Numbered from the stretch's first letter, positions 38,551-49,338 are shown. The stretch: DNA of 64,000 bases from Pseudonocardiaceae bacterium (GCA_009377865.1 WHTH01000012.1:18711-82710), one strand, 5' to 3'. Translations and numbers: made by a program. The notes: a model not told the origin generated them from the sequence alone.

Positions 38551-39693
38551 TCAGCCGCCGATGGTGCCGAGCGCCTGACGGATATCGGCGAGCAGCTCGC
38601 CGGGGTCCTCCACCCCCACCGAGATCCGCACCTGGCCCGCGGCAATGTCGGCCGCGGCCAGCGCCGCGTCATCGAGCTGCCGGTGGGTCGTCGAGGCGAC
38701 GTGGCTGACCTTGGAGTGCACGCTGCCCAGCGAGGTCGCCACCGCAACGGTGCGCAGCGCGTCGCAGAATGCCATCCCCGCCTGACGTCCACCCGCGACG
38801 TCGATGGTCACGAGGCTGCCGAACAGCCCCGGCGCGAACAGCCGTACGGCGTGGTGGTGCTGCGGGTGCGAGGCCAGCCCCGGATAGCGCACCCGCGTCA
38901 CGCCGGTGTGGCCGCTGAGCTTCCCGGCGAGCGCCATCGCGGTGGCGCACTGCCGACGCAGCCGCAAGTCCAATGTGGCCAGTCCACGGTGAAGCAGGAA
39001 CGCCTCGTCCGGGGCAAGGCAGCCACCCAGGTCGATCCGGGCTTCTCGTACCGGGTCGAGGTGGCCTGGTGCTCCGACGGCGACACCGCCGGTGGCGTCG
39101 GCATGGCCGCCCAGGTACTTGGTCGCCGAGTGCACCACGAGGTCGGCGCCGTGCTCGAGCGGGCGGCACACGACCGGCGAGGCGAACGTGGAGTCGACGA
39201 CGAAGCATGCGCCCGACTGGTGCGCGATTCCCGCCAGCGCGGTCAGGTCCGGGACGGTCAGGGTCGGATTGGCGATGGTCTCCGCGTAGACCATCGCGGT
39301 GCGGTCGGTGACCGCCGCGCGCACCGCCGAGGTGTCGGTGACGTCGAGCAGAGTGGTCTCGATGCCCAGCCGGGGCAGCCAGCGTCTGAACAATGAGTAG
39401 CTGCCGCCGTAGCAGTCGGCGGGCGCGATGACGTGGTCCCCGGCCCGGAGGTGGCCGATCAGCGTGGTGGAGATCGCTGCCATGCCCGAGGCGAACGGCT
39501 CGGCGGCGACGTCGTCGCGCCCCGGCGCCTCCAGTGCGCCCACGGCCGCGGCGAAAGCGGACGCCGTGGGGTTGTCGATGCGGGAGTAGGAGTATCCGGA
39601 CGCGCGGCCGCCCAGCACATCGGAGTAGTCCTGCGCGGTGTCGAAGGCGAACGCGGCGGAGCGCACCACGGCAAGCCCGAGGGGACGTGACAT
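38551..39693 (-). CDS. Cys/Met metabolism PLP-dependent enzyme (cystathionine gamma-synthase/lyase or O-acylhomoserine sulfhydrylase type)
   Basis: A 380-aa fold-type I PLP enzyme. The cofactor Lys lies in VVHSATKYLGGHADATGG; PLP-phosphate and ring contacts in AAEPFASGMAAIS and FVVDSTFASP. The YSYSRIDNPTASAF motif (substrate/PLP tyrosine and Arg) fits the cystathionine gamma-synthase family. I cannot decide between synthase, lyase and sulfhydrylase from sequence. ATG 39693 is chosen because AGGTG sits about 6 nt before it; a GTG at 39702, directly after the gpsA stop, is also possible. Confidence 0.85.
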   Translation of the reverse strand: MSRPLGLAVVRSAAFAFDTAQDYSDVLGGRASGYSYSRIDNPTASAFAAAVGALEAPGRDDVAAEPFASGMAAISTTLIGHLRAGDHVIAPADCYGGSYSLFRRWLPRLGIETTLLDVTDTSAVRAAVTDRTAMVYAETIANPTLTVPDLTALAGIAHQSGACFVVDSTFASPVVCRPLEHGADLVVHSATKYLGGHADATGGVAVGAPGHLDPVREARIDLGGCLAPDEAFLLHRGLATLDLRLRRQCATAMALAGKLSGHTGVTRVRYPGLASHPQHHHAVRLFAPGLFGSLVTIDVAGGRQAGMAFCDALRTVAVATSLGSVHSKVSHVASTTHRQLDDAALAAADIAAGQVRISVGVEDPGELLADIRQALGTIGG

Positions 39694-39702
39694 GCCTAGC
39701 AC

Positions 39703-40710
39703 CTACTCGGGTTTGTGGGCGCGGCCGAGCAGCTCGGCCGCCATGTCGCGGGGGGACTCCCCCTCGTGGCAGACCCGGTGCACCCCATCGGTGATCGGCA
39801 TCTCCACCCCGTGCCGCGCGGCGAGCGCGCGGATCGACGTGCAGGACTTGACACCCTCGGCGACCTGGCCGTAGGTGGCCTGCTGGGCCTGCTCGATGCT
39901 GTCCCCGCGTCCCAGCCCCTCACCGAAGGTACGGTTACGGGACAACGGGGAGGCGCAGGTCGCCACCAGGTCGCCCAGTCCAGCGAGGCCGGCAAAGGTC
40001 ATCTCGTCGGCACCGAGGGCGGCGCCGAGTCGGGCCGTCTCGGCCAACCCGCGGGTGATCAGGGTGGCCAGCGTGTTGTCCCCGAAGCCGAGCCCTGCCG
40101 CCATACCGCATGCCAGCGCGATCACGTTCTTGCAAGCACCGCCGAGCTCGCAGCCGATGACGTCGGTGTTGGTGTAGGGGCGGAAGTAACCGGTGACGCA
40201 GGCGCGCTGCAGCGCGACAGCACGCTCGTGGTCGCTGCAGGCGATCACGGTGGCGGTGGGCTGACCGGCGGCGATCTCCCTGGCCAGATTCGGCCCCGAC
40301 ACCACCGCTACCCGGTCGCTGCCCACGCCGGCGACCTCGATCACCACCTCGCTCATCCGCTTGAGGCTGCCGAGCTCCACCCCCTTTGCCAGGCTCACCA
40401 GCGTCGCGCGCCCCGGCAACGCTGCACGCCAGGTGGCGAGATTGTCGCGCAGCGTCTGGCTGGGCACCGCGAACACGACGGCGTCGGCACCGTCGAGCGC
40501 GGCGATTGCGTCGGTCGTGGCCTGCAGCGTCGACGGCAGCACCACGCCCGGCAGGTAGTCCGGGTTGCGCTGCTGCCGGGTCACCGCATCGGCAACCTGC
40601 GAACGGCGCGACCACAGCACGACCTCGCGGCCGGCATCGGCGAGCACCTTCGCGAAAGCGGTACCCCAGGAACCGGCACCCAGCACAGCGACCCGCTGTA
40701 GCGGGGTCAC
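39703..40710 (-). CDS. gpsA: NAD(P)-dependent glycerol-3-phosphate dehydrogenase
   Basis: Makes sn-glycerol-3-phosphate for phospholipids. N-terminal Rossmann [17 protein letters not shown], then [34 protein letters not shown] and [19 protein letters not shown] (catalytic Lys), [17 protein letters not shown]. 335 aa. Its GTG overlaps the plsC stop (GTGA), so glycerol-phosphate and acyltransferase steps are coupled. Confidence 0.96.
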   Translation of the reverse strand: MTPLQRVAVLGAGSWGTAFAKVLADAGREVVLWSRRSQVADAVTRQQRNPDYLPGVVLPSTLQATTDAIAALDGADAVVFAVPSQTLRDNLATWRAALPGRATLVSLAKGVELGSLKRMSEVVIEVAGVGSDRVAVVSGPNLAREIAAGQPTATVIACSDHERAVALQRACVTGYFRPYTNTDVIGCELGGACKNVIALACGMAAGLGFGDNTLATLITRGLAETARLGAALGADEMTFAGLAGLGDLVATCASPLSRNRTFGEGLGRGDSIEQAQQATYGQVAEGVKSCTSIRALAARHGVEMPITDGVHRVCHEGESPRDMAAELLGRAHKPE

Positions 40711-41432
40711 GGCGCCTGCTCCCCGCCACGGCGCTGCCGCCGGCTGAAGAACGTCGACGGGGCGGGCTCGCCGCGGACCTCGGCGAGCAGCTCACGCACC
40801 TGCACCATCACCAGGTCGGTCACTTCCCGCAGCAGCGCGTTGTCCAACGGTCGCGTCCGGTGCGTGGACAGGTCCACCGGTGCGCCCGCGCGAACCACGA
40901 CGTCGGTGCGCGGCAGCGGCCGGAATCGCTTGTTGTAGTGGTCGTAGACCCGGTGAGTCCCCCAGTGCACCACGGGCACTACCGGGACATCACGGGCCAA
41001 CGCCAGCCGGGCAATGCCGGTACGCGGCTGCATCGGCCAGTGATCCGGGTCGCGGGTGACCGTGCCCTCCGGGTAGATCAGCACCAGCTTGCCCTCGTCG
41101 AGCGCCTGCTCGGCGGCGCGCAGGCTCGCAGTCGCCTCCGTGCTGCCCCGGTATACCGCGATCTGCTCGGCACCGGCCATCATCCGCCCGATCACCGGCA
41201 ACGACCACAGGCTGGCCTTGGCCAGGAACCGTGGAACCCGGCCACGGCAGTGCACGAACACCGCAGTGTAGATCGGATCGAGGTAGGAGACGTGGTTGCA
41301 CACGATCAGTGCGGGGCCCTCGGCGGGGATGTGTTCGAGGCCATCGAAGCGTCGCCGCGCGGCGAGCCTCGTCGCCGGGTGGAAGGTCACGGCACAGGCC
41401 GCGACCCAGAACCCGCGCTTGTCCCGTGACAC
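40707..41432 (-). CDS. plsC: 1-acylglycerol-3-phosphate acyltransferase
   Basis: Acyltransferase of the PlsC family. NHVSYLDP carries the catalytic H-x4-[10 protein letters not shown] (Glu-Gly) and the [12 protein letters not shown] block are the next two motifs. 241 aa, normal. Ahead of gpsA in the same direction. Start at GTG 41432 with GAGGAGG about 10 nt away. Confidence 0.92.
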   Translation of the reverse strand: MSRDKRGFWVAACAVTFHPATRLAARRRFDGLEHIPAEGPALIVCNHVSYLDPIYTAVFVHCRGRVPRFLAKASLWSLPVIGRMMAGAEQIAVYRGSTEATASLRAAEQALDEGKLVLIYPEGTVTRDPDHWPMQPRTGIARLALARDVPVVPVVHWGTHRVYDHYNKRFRPLPRTDVVVRAGAPVDLSTHRTRPLDNALLREVTDLVMVQVRELLAEVRGEPAPSTFFSRRQRRGGEQAP

Positions 41433-41568
41433 GCCCTCGACCTCCTCACGCTGAAGGGACTCACATTGGCAGACTCACGTTGGTCGCTCCGGCGAGATGT
41501 GAGTCTTCCCTGCCGGGCGCGGCGGGGTCCACCCGACTCGCGGCCGGTTGGGAGGTCAAGATGGACGG

Positions 41569-42246
41569 GTGCACCCGACGGTCGACCTACTCGTACCGAT
41601 CAAGCCACTGGCGCAGGCGAAGACCCGGCTGCGCGGGGCTGCTGACGGCGGCGCCGGTGATCGGCAGGCGCATGCCCGGCTGGTGCTGGCACTGGCCCGC
41701 GACGTGCTGGCGGCAGCAGCCGCCGCGGCCACCATCGGCCGGCTGCTGGCAATCACGTCGGACCGTGACGTGGCGGTCGCGCTGGCAACCGACGGGGTGG
41801 CCACGCTGCCCGACGAGCCCGACGCCGGACTCAACCCGGCGCTGCGCCACGGTGAGCGCGCGCTGCGGGCCGCAAGCCCCGGTAACGCCGTCGCCGTGCT
41901 GCAGGCCGACCTGGCCGCGTTGCGACCGGAGGAACTCGACACTGCAGTAGGCCTCGCGCTGGCGACCGCGCCCCGTGCGTTCTGCTCCGACCGGGCGGGT
42001 ACCGGGACCACGCTGCTGGTCGCCGGCCCCGGGCAACCGCTCGACCCTCGCTTCGGGGCTGGCTCGGCAGCCGCACACCGGCTTGCCGGCGCCGTGGAGC
42101 TCGCCGGCGACTGGCCGGGGCTGCGTTGCGACGTCGACACGCCCGCCGACCTCGCGACGGCCGTCGAGCTAGGTCTGGGCAAGCGCACCCGCACAGTGCT
42201 GGCAGCACGAACGGGATGCACATGTCGCCCGGACGTATGCCGGTAG
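41569..42246 (+). CDS. fbiD: FbiD-type PEP/lactate guanylyltransferase for coenzyme F420 synthesis
   Basis: A 225-aa nucleotidyltransferase that transfers GMP to phosphoenolpyruvate (or phospholactate) in F420 synthesis. [14 protein letters not shown] has the K-x3-AKTRL signature of CofC/Fbi[15 protein letters not shown] carries the acidic site and [16 protein letters not shown] follows. Start is GTG 41569 ([14 protein letters not shown]), with GGAGG upstream; a TTG at 41548 is the only earlier start. It matches Rv2983 in place between gpsA and ppk. Inference: the organism makes F420. Confidence 0.88.
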   Translation: MHPTVDLLVPIKPLAQAKTRLRGAADGGAGDRQAHARLVLALARDVLAAAAAAATIGRLLAITSDRDVAVALATDGVATLPDEPDAGLNPALRHGERALRAASPGNAVAVLQADLAALRPEELDTAVGLALATAPRAFCSDRAGTGTTLLVAGPGQPLDPRFGAGSAAAHRLAGAVELAGDWPGLRCDVDTPADLATAVELGLGKRTRTVLAARTGCTCRPDVCR

Positions 42247-42277
42247 CCGGCGCCGGAATGCGGAACAATGGTCGAAT

Positions 42278-44587
42278 GTGAGCACCGACGAGGAGGACCC
42301 GGGGACCACTCCCCCGCGCAGCGGGCGCCCGACGGATGCGACCGCACGGACGGAAGGGCGACGCGGCCCCAGGCCGTCGAGCCGGCGCACCCGCAACGGC
42401 GCGGCGGGCGGGGGCGGGAGTTCACTGTGGTACCAGGATGGCCAGGCCGCCGACGGCGTTCCCGGGCTGCCTTCGGCACCTCCGGCCGCGACGCCGCTGC
42501 CGACCGCGACCGACCTGCCCGACGATCGCTACCTCAACCGCGAACTGTCCTGGCTCGACTTCAACGCCCGGGTGCTGGCGCTGGCCGAGGACGCCAGCCA
42601 GCCGCTGCTCGAGCGGGCGAAGTTCCTGGCGATCTTCGCCTCGAACCTGGACGAGTTCTACATGGTCCGGGTCGCCGGGCTCAAGCGCCGCCACGAAACC
42701 GGGCTGACCGTGCGCAGCGCCGACGGCCTTGCCCCGCGCGAGCAGCTCTCCCGTATCGCGGTGCGTAGCCAGGAGCTCGCCGGGCGTCATGGGCGGGTGT
42801 TCCTCGACGAGCTCGAACCCGACCTCGCACGCCACGGCATCCGCTTCGTGTCCTGGGGGGATCTGGACGCCACCGAGCGGTCCCGGCTGTCGGACTACTT
42901 CTCCGACCAGGTTTTCCCGATCCTCACCCCGCTGGCGGTGGACCCGGCACACCCGTTCCCCTACATCTCGGGTCTCTCGCTCAACCTGGCCGTGACGGTG
43001 CGCGATCCGGACAGCAGCCTGGAGCGCTTCGCCCGGGTCAAGGTGCCCAACAACGTGCCCCGCCTGGTCCGCGTCGAGGACAGCACCACCGAGGGTGCCT
43101 TGAACCGGGACGCCGGGACCACCACATTCCTGCCCCTCGAGGAGCTCATCGCCGCCCACCTCGGTGAGCTGTTCGCCGGGATGGAGGTGGCCGAGCACCA
43201 CGTGTTCCGGGTCACCCGCAATGCCGACTTCGAGGTCGAGGAGGACCGCGACGAGGACTTGCTGCAAGCCCTGGAGCGGGAGCTGGCGCGGCGCCGGTTC
43301 GGACCACCGGTTCGGCTCGAGGTGGCCGACACCATGAGCGAGCACGTGCTGGAGCTGCTGCTGCGCGAGCTCGACGTCAACCCGAACGACGTGGTCGAGG
43401 TGCCGGGCCTGCTCGACCTGTCCTGCTTGTGGGCGGCGCACCGGGCCGGTCCCGGCGAACTCAAGGACGAGCCGTTCGTACCCGTCACCCATCCCGCATT
43501 CGGCGAGGGGGAGACCCCCAAGAGCGTCTTCGCGATGCTTCGCGACGGCGATGTACTAGTCCACCATCCCTACGACTCGTTCTCCACCAGCGTGCAGCGG
43601 TTCATCGAGCAGGCCGCCGCCGACCCGAAAGTGCTCGCGATCAAGCAGACGCTCTACCGCACCTCCGGCGACTCCCCTCTCGTCGACGCGCTGATCGACG
43701 CCGCCGAGGCGGGCAAGCAGGTGGTCGCACTCGTGGAGATCAAGGCCCGCTTCGACGAACAGGCCAACATCGGGTGGGCTCGGCAGCTGGAGCGCTCCGG
43801 GGTGCACGTCGCCTACGGGCTGATGGGCCTCAAGACGCACTGCAAGACCTCGCTGGTGGTACGTCAAGAGGGGTCGACGATCCGCCGCTACTGTCACATC
43901 GGCACCGGCAACTACAACCCCAAGACCGCCCGGCGCTACGAGGACCTCGGGCTGCTTACCGCCGAACCCGACATCGGCGCCGACCTGACGAACCTCTTCA
44001 ACTCACTGACCGGCTACGCCCGCCAGACCTCCTACCGCAGCCTGCTGGTGGCGCCGTACGGGATCCGGCGCGGCATCGTGGAGCGGATCGAGGCCGAGAT
44101 CGCCCACGCCCGGGCCGGACGGTCCGCCGGTATCCGCATCAAGGTCAACTCGCTGGTGGACGAGCAGGTGATCGACGCGCTGTACCGGGCCTCGGCAGCC
44201 GGCGTCGATGTCGACATCGTCGTTCGCAGCATCTGCGCGCTGCGACCGGCACGGCCCGGGCTGTCCGACACCATCCGGGTCCGATCGATCCTGGGCCGGT
44301 TCCTCGAACACTCCCGGATCTTCCACTTCGCCGGCTCGCGCGAGCACTGGATCGGCAGCGCCGACATGATGCACCGCAACCTCGACCGGCGGGTCGAGGT
44401 GCTGGTGCGGGTGACCGACCCGCTGCTCACCGGCGAACTCGACGCGGTGTTCGATTCCGCGATGGATCCCGTCACCCGGTGCTGGGTGCTGGAACCGGAT
44501 GGATCGTGGACGGCCTCCCCGGCTGAGGGCTCGACGGTGCGCGACCACCAGGCCCAGCTGGTCCGCCGGCACCGCGGAGGTGAGTGA
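42278..44587 (+). CDS. ppk: Polyphosphate kinase 1
   Basis: Reversibly makes polyphosphate from ATP. The core begins at [19 protein letters not shown] (about residue 83) after a low-complexity N-terminus. The catalytic histidine is His540 in [20 protein letters not shown], and a second conserved His678 is in [40 protein letters not shown] and [15 protein letters not shown] are family motifs. 769 aa with a normal C-terminus. It overlaps the start region of the next gene. Confidence 0.96.
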   Translation: MSTDEEDPGTTPPRSGRPTDATARTEGRRGPRPSSRRTRNGAAGGGGSSLWYQDGQAADGVPGLPSAPPAATPLPTATDLPDDRYLNRELSWLDFNARVLALAEDASQPLLERAKFLAIFASNLDEFYMVRVAGLKRRHETGLTVRSADGLAPREQLSRIAVRSQELAGRHGRVFLDELEPDLARHGIRFVSWGDLDATERSRLSDYFSDQVFPILTPLAVDPAHPFPYISGLSLNLAVTVRDPDSSLERFARVKVPNNVPRLVRVEDSTTEGALNRDAGTTTFLPLEELIAAHLGELFAGMEVAEHHVFRVTRNADFEVEEDRDEDLLQALERELARRRFGPPVRLEVADTMSEHVLELLLRELDVNPNDVVEVPGLLDLSCLWAAHRAGPGELKDEPFVPVTHPAFGEGETPKSVFAMLRDGDVLVHHPYDSFSTSVQRFIEQAAADPKVLAIKQTLYRTSGDSPLVDALIDAAEAGKQVVALVEIKARFDEQANIGWARQLERSGVHVAYGLMGLKTHCKTSLVVRQEGSTIRRYCHIGTGNYNPKTARRYEDLGLLTAEPDIGADLTNLFNSLTGYARQTSYRSLLVAPYGIRRGIVERIEAEIAHARAGRSAGIRIKVNSLVDEQVIDALYRASAAGVDVDIVVRSICALRPARPGLSDTIRVRSILGRFLEHSRIFHFAGSREHWIGSADMMHRNLDRRVEVLVRVTDPLLTGELDAVFDSAMDPVTRCWVLEPDGSWTASPAEGSTVRDHQAQLVRRHRGGE

Positions 44588-44591
44588 GCGC

Positions 44592-45491
44592 GTGCCCGAA
44601 CTGATCGCGGCAGGGGGCCTGCTGTGGCGGCCTGCGCGCGCGGGGTCCGCCGAGATCGCGGTCGTGCACCGGCCACGGTACGACGACTGGTCGTTGCCCA
44701 AGGGCAAGCCGCAGGACGGGGAACCGCTGGCCGTCACGGCGGCGCGGGAGATCGCCGAGGAGACCGGACACACACCCGTGCTGGGCCAGCGGCTGCAGAG
44801 CACCCGCTACGAGGCGGCGGCCGGCCCTAAAACCGTGCACTACTGGACGGCGCGGGTGGCGGGTGGTGCCTTCGCCCCCAGCGAGGAGGTCGACGAGTTG
44901 CGCTGGTTGCAGGTCGCGCAGGCCGGAGAGCTGCTTAGCTACCCGCACGACCGCCACCTGCTGGCCGACCTCGGCAGCGCCACCGCCATCGACTCCACCG
45001 TGCTGCTCGTCCGTCACGCCAAGGCCGGCAGGCGGCAGGACTGGCACGGTGACGACGACCTGCGCCCGCTGAGCGAGGCCGGCAGGCGGCAGGCCGAGGG
45101 GCTGCGCGCTTTGCTGCCGCTGTTCGGCGCGAGCCGGGTGCATTCCGCGCCGCGCACCCGGTGTCGACAGACGGTGGCCGGTCTCGCCGTCGACCTCGGG
45201 GGCGACGTGGTCGACGAGTTGTTGCTGTCCGAGGAGGGCTACTGGACCGATCCGGAGGCAGCGCTGCGTCGCGTGGTGTCGATCGCCGAGCCGGGTCCGC
45301 ACGCCGCGGTGGTGTGCAGCCAGGGCGGAGCCATCCCCGACCTCGTCGGCATGCTACGGGCCCGGGATGGGCTGCCCGAGGTCGAGCCGCGCAGTCGCAA
45401 GGGCAGTGTCTGGGTGCTCGGCTTCGCCACCTCACCCGACGGGCAACGGCGACTCGTCGCAGCCGATCACCACTCGGATCCGTTCAGCTGA
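44592..45491 (+). CDS. MutT1-type fusion: Nudix hydrolase plus histidine phosphatase
   Basis: A 299-aa two-domain protein. The Nudix box is GKPQDGEPLAVTAAREIAEE + TG (about residues 38-60); the C-terminal histidine phosphatase domain begins at STVLLVRHAKAGRR (RHxxA). This is the architecture of mycobacterial MutT1, which degrades 8-oxo-GTP/dGTP products and diadenosine polyphosphates. GTG 44592 is used, 11 nt after GGAGG and 4 nt after the ppk stop. Position after ppk is that of Rv2985. Confidence 0.9.
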   Translation: MPELIAAGGLLWRPARAGSAEIAVVHRPRYDDWSLPKGKPQDGEPLAVTAAREIAEETGHTPVLGQRLQSTRYEAAAGPKTVHYWTARVAGGAFAPSEEVDELRWLQVAQAGELLSYPHDRHLLADLGSATAIDSTVLLVRHAKAGRRQDWHGDDDLRPLSEAGRRQAEGLRALLPLFGASRVHSAPRTRCRQTVAGLAVDLGGDVVDELLLSEEGYWTDPEAALRRVVSIAEPGPHAAVVCSQGGAIPDLVGMLRARDGLPEVEPRSRKGSVWVLGFATSPDGQRRLVAADHHSDPFS

Positions 45492-45529
45492 TCGCGCCAC
45501 CAGGATCTCGAGGCCCCACCCTCAGCGGC

Positions 45530-46153
45530 TCACTTCTTACCGGACTTCCTGACGGCCGCCTTGGTGCCGGACGACGCTGCGGATTTGCTGCCCGCGGTCG
45601 CCGCAGACTTTGCTGCCGTCTTCGCCGGGCTGGCCTTCGCCGGGCTGGCCTTCGCCGGGCTGGCCTTGGTCGCGCCGGCCTTCGCCGGGCTGGCCGACTT
45701 GGCTGCGGTCGAGCGGGCCGCCGCCGTACGTGTAGCTGCGCTGCCCGTCGTCGCCCGGCTGATCGCAGCGCGGCTCGCGGCGGGCCGGCTGCTCGATGCA
45801 CCACGGGCCGAGGAGCCGTTGCGGCCGGATCCGGTTGCCGGCTTGGTCTGCCGCGAGGACGTGGCCCGTGGCAGCTTCTTCGCGCCGCTCACGACCTCCT
45901 TGAAGTTCATTCCCGCACGGAAGGCGGGCACGGTCGTCTTCTTGACTCGTACCGCCTCGCCGGTGCGCGGATTGCGCGCCGTGCGGGCGGCACGAGCGCG
46001 CTTCTCGAACACACCGAAGCCGGTGATGGTCACCTTCTCGCCCTTGTGGACCGATCGGACGACGACGTCGACCAGACCGTCCACCGCAGCAGCTGCGGTC
46101 TTCTTATCACCGAGGCGCGCGGCGAGCGCGTCGATGAGCTCCGCCTTGTTCAC
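45530..46153 (-). CDS. hupB: Nucleoid-associated HU protein with lysine-rich tail
   Basis: Dimeric DNA-bending protein. HU domain residues 1-90 ([20 protein letters not shown]...[36 protein letters not shown]). The remaining 115 residues are a basic Ala/Lys/Ser/Pro tail resembling histone H1 and mycobacterial HupB, with tandem KASPA units. GTG 46153 follows GGAGG by 7 nt, which fixes the start. It is convergent with the MutT1-type gene. Confidence 0.94.
   Translation of the reverse strand: MNKAELIDALAARLGDKKTAAAAVDGLVDVVVRSVHKGEKVTITGFGVFEKRARAARTARNPRTGEAVRVKKTTVPAFRAGMNFKEVVSGAKKLPRATSSRQTKPATGSGRNGSSARGASSSRPAASRAAISRATTGSAATRTAAARSTAAKSASPAKAGATKASPAKASPAKASPAKTAAKSAATAGSKSAASSGTKAAVRKSGKK
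45620..45694 (-). repeat. 15-bp tandem repeats in the hupB tail
   Basis: Units of cttcgccgggctggc occur four times (three adjacent, one after a diverged unit) and encode KASPA steps. The copy number in such tails often varies between strains, so this is a place to expect length polymorphism. Confidence 0.8.
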
Positions 46154-46329
46154 TTGCGTCCTCCGATACAGCCGCATGTTCAGCCTGCTCGCGAAGCCCG
46201 GTCCCGGGCCAGCTTGCCCGCCACGGTATGGCGAGCGAGCAGAGAAAACCACGCGCCACGCCCGTCTGAGCAGCCGAAAATGCCGCTACCGCAACCTTTT
46301 TGACGACCAGCGGAGGCAGCTTCGTGCTC

Positions 46330-46932
46330 TCAGTCGCCTGCAACCGTTGCCGTGGTAGGCATCCACGACGGCCGGGCGGACTCGAACTCGGCGATCGACT
46401 CGCTGTGGCGCAAGCTCAGCCCGATGTCGTCGAGACCCTCCAGCAACCGCCAGCGTGTGTAGTCATCGACCGCGAACGACACGGTCAGGTGCTTGGCCCG
46501 CACGGTCTTCTCGACCAGGTCGACCGTCACCGCCGTCCCCGGCTCGTTCTCCAGCAGCGTCCACAGCAGTTCCACGTCGGGATGGTCACATTGCGCCGCG
46601 AGCAGGCCCTGCTTGCCGGCATTGCCCCGGAAGATGTCGCCGAACCGGGACGAGATGACCACGCGGAAGCCGTAGTCCGACAGTGCCCACACGGCGTGCT
46701 CCCGGGAGGAACCCGTCCCGAAGTCGGGACCTGCGACCAGCACACTTCCGGATCGGAAGGGTTCTGAGTTGAGCACGAAATCCGGTTGCGTGCGCCACGC
46801 CGAGAACAGGCCGTCAGCGAATCCGGTGCGGCTGACCCGCTTGAGATACACCGCAGGGATGATCTGGTCGGTGTCCACGTTGGATCGCCGTAATGGGACT
46901 CCGACACCGGTGTGACGAATGAACGGCTGCAT
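46330..46932 (-). CDS. leuD: 3-isopropylmalate dehydratase small subunit
   Basis: Swivelling subunit of isopropylmalate isomerase, in the leucine pathway. [20 protein letters not shown] and [23 protein letters not shown] are signatures. 200 aa. ATG follows GGAGGGAGCGCAAGC. It is downstream of leuC (70 bp gap), same strand. Confidence 0.95.
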   Translation of the reverse strand: MQPFIRHTGVGVPLRRSNVDTDQIIPAVYLKRVSRTGFADGLFSAWRTQPDFVLNSEPFRSGSVLVAGPDFGTGSSREHAVWALSDYGFRVVISSRFGDIFRGNAGKQGLLAAQCDHPDVELLWTLLENEPGTAVTVDLVEKTVRAKHLTVSFAVDDYTRWRLLEGLDDIGLSLRHSESIAEFESARPSWMPTTATVAGD

Positions 46933-47001
46933 GCTTGCGCTCCCTCCGGTCGATCATTGCCCGAACGCCGCGTTGGCGCAACGGGGCACGGGCAATGGGC
47001 G

Positions 47002-48414
47002 TCAGTCCAGGTCGTCGGGTGCCGACAGGCTGCCGCGTACCGCCGTCGCGGCGGCCACCAGCGGCGAGACCAGGTGGGTCCGGCCGCCCTTGCCCTGCCG
47101 GCCTTCGAAGTTCCGGTTCGACGTCGACGCGGCGCGCTCGCCGGGCGAAAGCTGGTCGGGGTTCATTCCCAGGCACATCGAGCAGCCGGCGGAGCGCCAC
47201 TGCGCGCCCGCCGCCGTGAAGATCTCGTGCAGCCCCTCGGCCTCGGCCTGAGCGCGCACCTGCATCGAGCCCGGCACGACTAGCATCCGCAACCCGTCAC
47301 GCACCGACCGCCCCCGCAGCACCTCGGCCGCCGCGCGCAGGTCCTCGATACGCCCGTTCGTGCACGAGCCGAGGAACACGACGTCCACCGCGATCTCGCG
47401 CATCGGCGTCCCGGGTACGAGGTCCATGTAAGACAGTGCCTTCTCGGTGGCGACCCGCTCCCCCTCGTCCGACATGGCGCTCGGGTCGGGCACCCGCCCG
47501 GACAGCGGCAGTCCCTGCCCCGGGTTCGTGCCCCAGGTCACGAACGGCACCAGCGCATCGGCGTCGATGTGCACCTCGGCGTCGAACGTCGCGCCGGCGT
47601 CGGTGCGCAGCGAGCGCCAGTAGTCGAGTGCGGTCTCCCAGTCGGCGCCCCGCGGCGCGTGCGGGCGGCCCTTGAGGTAGCCGAAGGTCGTCTCGTCGGG
47701 AGCGATCATCCCGGCCCGGGCTCCGGCCTCGATCGACATGTTGCAGATGGTCATCCGGGATTCCATCGACAGGTTCTCGATCGCATTGCCCCGGTACTCC
47801 AGCACATAACCCTGCCCCCCACCGGTGCCGATCTTCGCGATCACGGCGAGGATGATGTCCTTGCTGGTCACCCCGGGCGGCAACTCGCCCTTCGCCGAGT
47901 CCACCGTGATCGCCATGGTCTTGAAGGGCCGCAGCGGCAGGGTCTGGGTCGCCAGCACGTGCTCGACCTCGGAGGTGCCGATGCCGAAGGCGAGCGCGCC
48001 GAACGCGCCGTGTGTCGAGGTGTGGCTGTCGCCGCACACGACGGTCAAGCCCGGCTGGGTCAGCCCCAGCTGCGGCCCCATGACGTGGACGATGCCCTGC
48101 TCGCTGTCACCCATCGGGTGTGACCGGACGCCGAACTCCGCGCAGTTGCGCCGCAGCGTGTTCACCTGGGTCGCCGAGACCTCGTCGGCGATCGGGAGAT
48201 CGATATCCTCGGTGGGGACGTTGTGGTCCTCAGTGGCGATGGTGAGGTCCGGGCGGCGCACTGGCCGGCCGGCCTGTCGCAGGCCGTCGAAGGCCTGCGG
48301 ACTGGTCACCTCGTGCACCAGATGCAGGTCGATGTAGAGCAGATCGGGTTCGGCGCCATCCCCGGCGTGCACCACGTGCGCATCCCAGACCTTCTCCGCG
48401 AGCGTGCGGCCCAT
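47002..48414 (-). CDS. leuC: 3-isopropylmalate dehydratase large subunit
   Basis: Aconitase-family [4Fe-4S] enzyme. The three cluster Cys are in [17 protein letters not shown] and [28 protein letters not shown] is a substrate/cluster motif. A start at ATG 48414 ([15 protein letters not shown]) is chosen because GAGG lies 9 nt before it; the frame also opens at 48429 and 48456. Divergent from the IclR regulator. Confidence 0.95.
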   Translation of the reverse strand: MGRTLAEKVWDAHVVHAGDGAEPDLLYIDLHLVHEVTSPQAFDGLRQAGRPVRRPDLTIATEDHNVPTEDIDLPIADEVSATQVNTLRRNCAEFGVRSHPMGDSEQGIVHVMGPQLGLTQPGLTVVCGDSHTSTHGAFGALAFGIGTSEVEHVLATQTLPLRPFKTMAITVDSAKGELPPGVTSKDIILAVIAKIGTGGGQGYVLEYRGNAIENLSMESRMTICNMSIEAGARAGMIAPDETTFGYLKGRPHAPRGADWETALDYWRSLRTDAGATFDAEVHIDADALVPFVTWGTNPGQGLPLSGRVPDPSAMSDEGERVATEKALSYMDLVPGTPMREIAVDVVFLGSCTNGRIEDLRAAAEVLRGRSVRDGLRMLVVPGSMQVRAQAEAEGLHEIFTAAGAQWRSAGCSMCLGMNPDQLSPGERAASTSNRNFEGRQGKGGRTHLVSPLVAAATAVRGSLSAPDDLD

Positions 48415-48485
48415 GTGCCCGAACCTCATCTCCGACTTCGATCGCAGGGCCGGCACTGCGTCACCGGCCCAATGCTATTTCAGGG

Positions 48486-48515
48486 TTGCAGTCTCAAATT
48501 TCGGGACGATAGTAT
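48486..48515 (+). promoter_or_regulatory. Candidate promoter of the IclR gene, leaderless
   Basis: TTGCAG (48486-48491), an 18-nt spacer and TAGTAT (48510-48515) form a plausible sigma-A promoter. The GTG at 48522 lies 7 nt after the -10, so the transcript would start at the start codon. The spacer holds an imperfect inverted repeat (gtctcaaat/ttcgggac, 48491-48507), which could bind the regulator itself and also control leuCD. Confidence 0.5.
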
Positions 48516-48521
48516 CATCCT

Positions 48522-49223
48522 GTGAAACAGGGTAGCGGTATCGGGGTGCTGGACAAGTCCGTCACCGTGCTACGCGCCGTGGCCGACACTCCTTGCAGCC
48601 TTGCCGAGTTGTGCGTTCGCACCGGACTGCCCCGGGCCACTGCCCACCGGCTGGCCGTCGGTCTCGAGGTGCACCGGCTGTTGCAGCGCAGTGGCGACGG
48701 GCGATGGCAGCCCGGTCCCGCGCTCGGTGAGCTCAACAACGGCACGATAGACCCGCTCCTCGACGCCGCCGCAACCGTCCTGCCCCGGCTCCGCGATCTG
48801 ACCGGTGAGAGCGTGCAGCTCTACCGCCGGGAGGGTGTGCAGCGGGTCTGTGTCGCCAGCGCCGAGCCGCCGACCGGGTTGCGCGACACTGTGCCGGTCG
48901 GCGCGCGGCTGGCGATGACCGCCGGCTCGGGCGCCAAGGTACTTGTCGCGTGGGCGGACCCGGCAACGCAGCGGTCAGTGCTGGCCGACGCCGTGTTCGG
49001 CGAGCGGGTGCTCGTCGAGGTGCGCCGGCGCGGCTGGGCGCAGAGCGTGGCCGAGCGCGAGTCCGGAGTGGCGAGCGTGTCCGCGCCGGTGCGCGACTCG
49101 GCCGGCAGCGTGGTGGCCGCCGTATCGGTGTCGGGTCCGGTGGAGCGGATCGGACGGCGCCCTGGCGTCCGATGGGCCGCCGACCTGCTCGCAGCGGCGG
49201 ATGCGTTGCGCAACCGGTTGTGA
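48522..49223 (+). CDS. IclR-family regulator of leucine genes (NdgR/LtbR/Rv2989-like)
   Basis: A 233-aa regulator. Winged helix about residues 9-62 (SLAELCVRTGLPRATAHRLAVGLEVH, GDGRWQPGPAL) followed by an IclR effector domain (SVQLYRREGVQRVCVASAEP..., RDTVPVGARLAMTAGSGAKVL). Divergence from leuCD is the arrangement of NdgR/LtbR, which control leucine and methionine genes in streptomycetes and corynebacteria. Target assignment is inference from context. Confidence 0.9.
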   Translation: MKQGSGIGVLDKSVTVLRAVADTPCSLAELCVRTGLPRATAHRLAVGLEVHRLLQRSGDGRWQPGPALGELNNGTIDPLLDAAATVLPRLRDLTGESVQLYRREGVQRVCVASAEPPTGLRDTVPVGARLAMTAGSGAKVLVAWADPATQRSVLADAVFGERVLVEVRRRGWAQSVAERESGVASVSAPVRDSAGSVVAAVSVSGPVERIGRRPGVRWAADLLAAADALRNRL

Positions 49224-49225
49224 CA

Positions 49226-49260
49226 GCGGCAGACGCCGGTCATCGACCGGCGTCTGCCGC
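49226..49260. terminator. 15-bp perfect hairpin between the IclR gene and tRNA-Glu
   Basis: GCGGCAGACGCCGGT pairs with ACCGGCGTCTGCCGC around the loop catcg, just after the regulator stop and before the converging tRNA genes. GC-rich with no U-run; likely a bidirectional actinobacterial I-shaped terminator. Confidence 0.65.
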
Positions 49261-49265
49261 AGGAG

Positions 49266-49338
49266 TAGCCCCGACGGGATTTGAACCCGCGCTACCGCCT
49301 TGAGAGGGCGGCGTCCTGGGCCGCTAGACGACGGGGCC
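49266..49338 (-). tRNA. tRNA-Glu (anticodon CTC)
   Basis: A 73-nt cloverleaf on the minus strand. The acceptor GGCCCCG pairs with CGGGGCT (one G-U pair), the D-arm has TAGCGG, the anticodon stem-loop centres on CTC (CCGCCCTCTCAAGGCGG), and the T-arm is GCGGGTTCAAATCCCGT. It reads GAG. No CCA is encoded. It is the first of two tRNA genes near gltX, as in mycobacteria. Confidence 0.93.
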
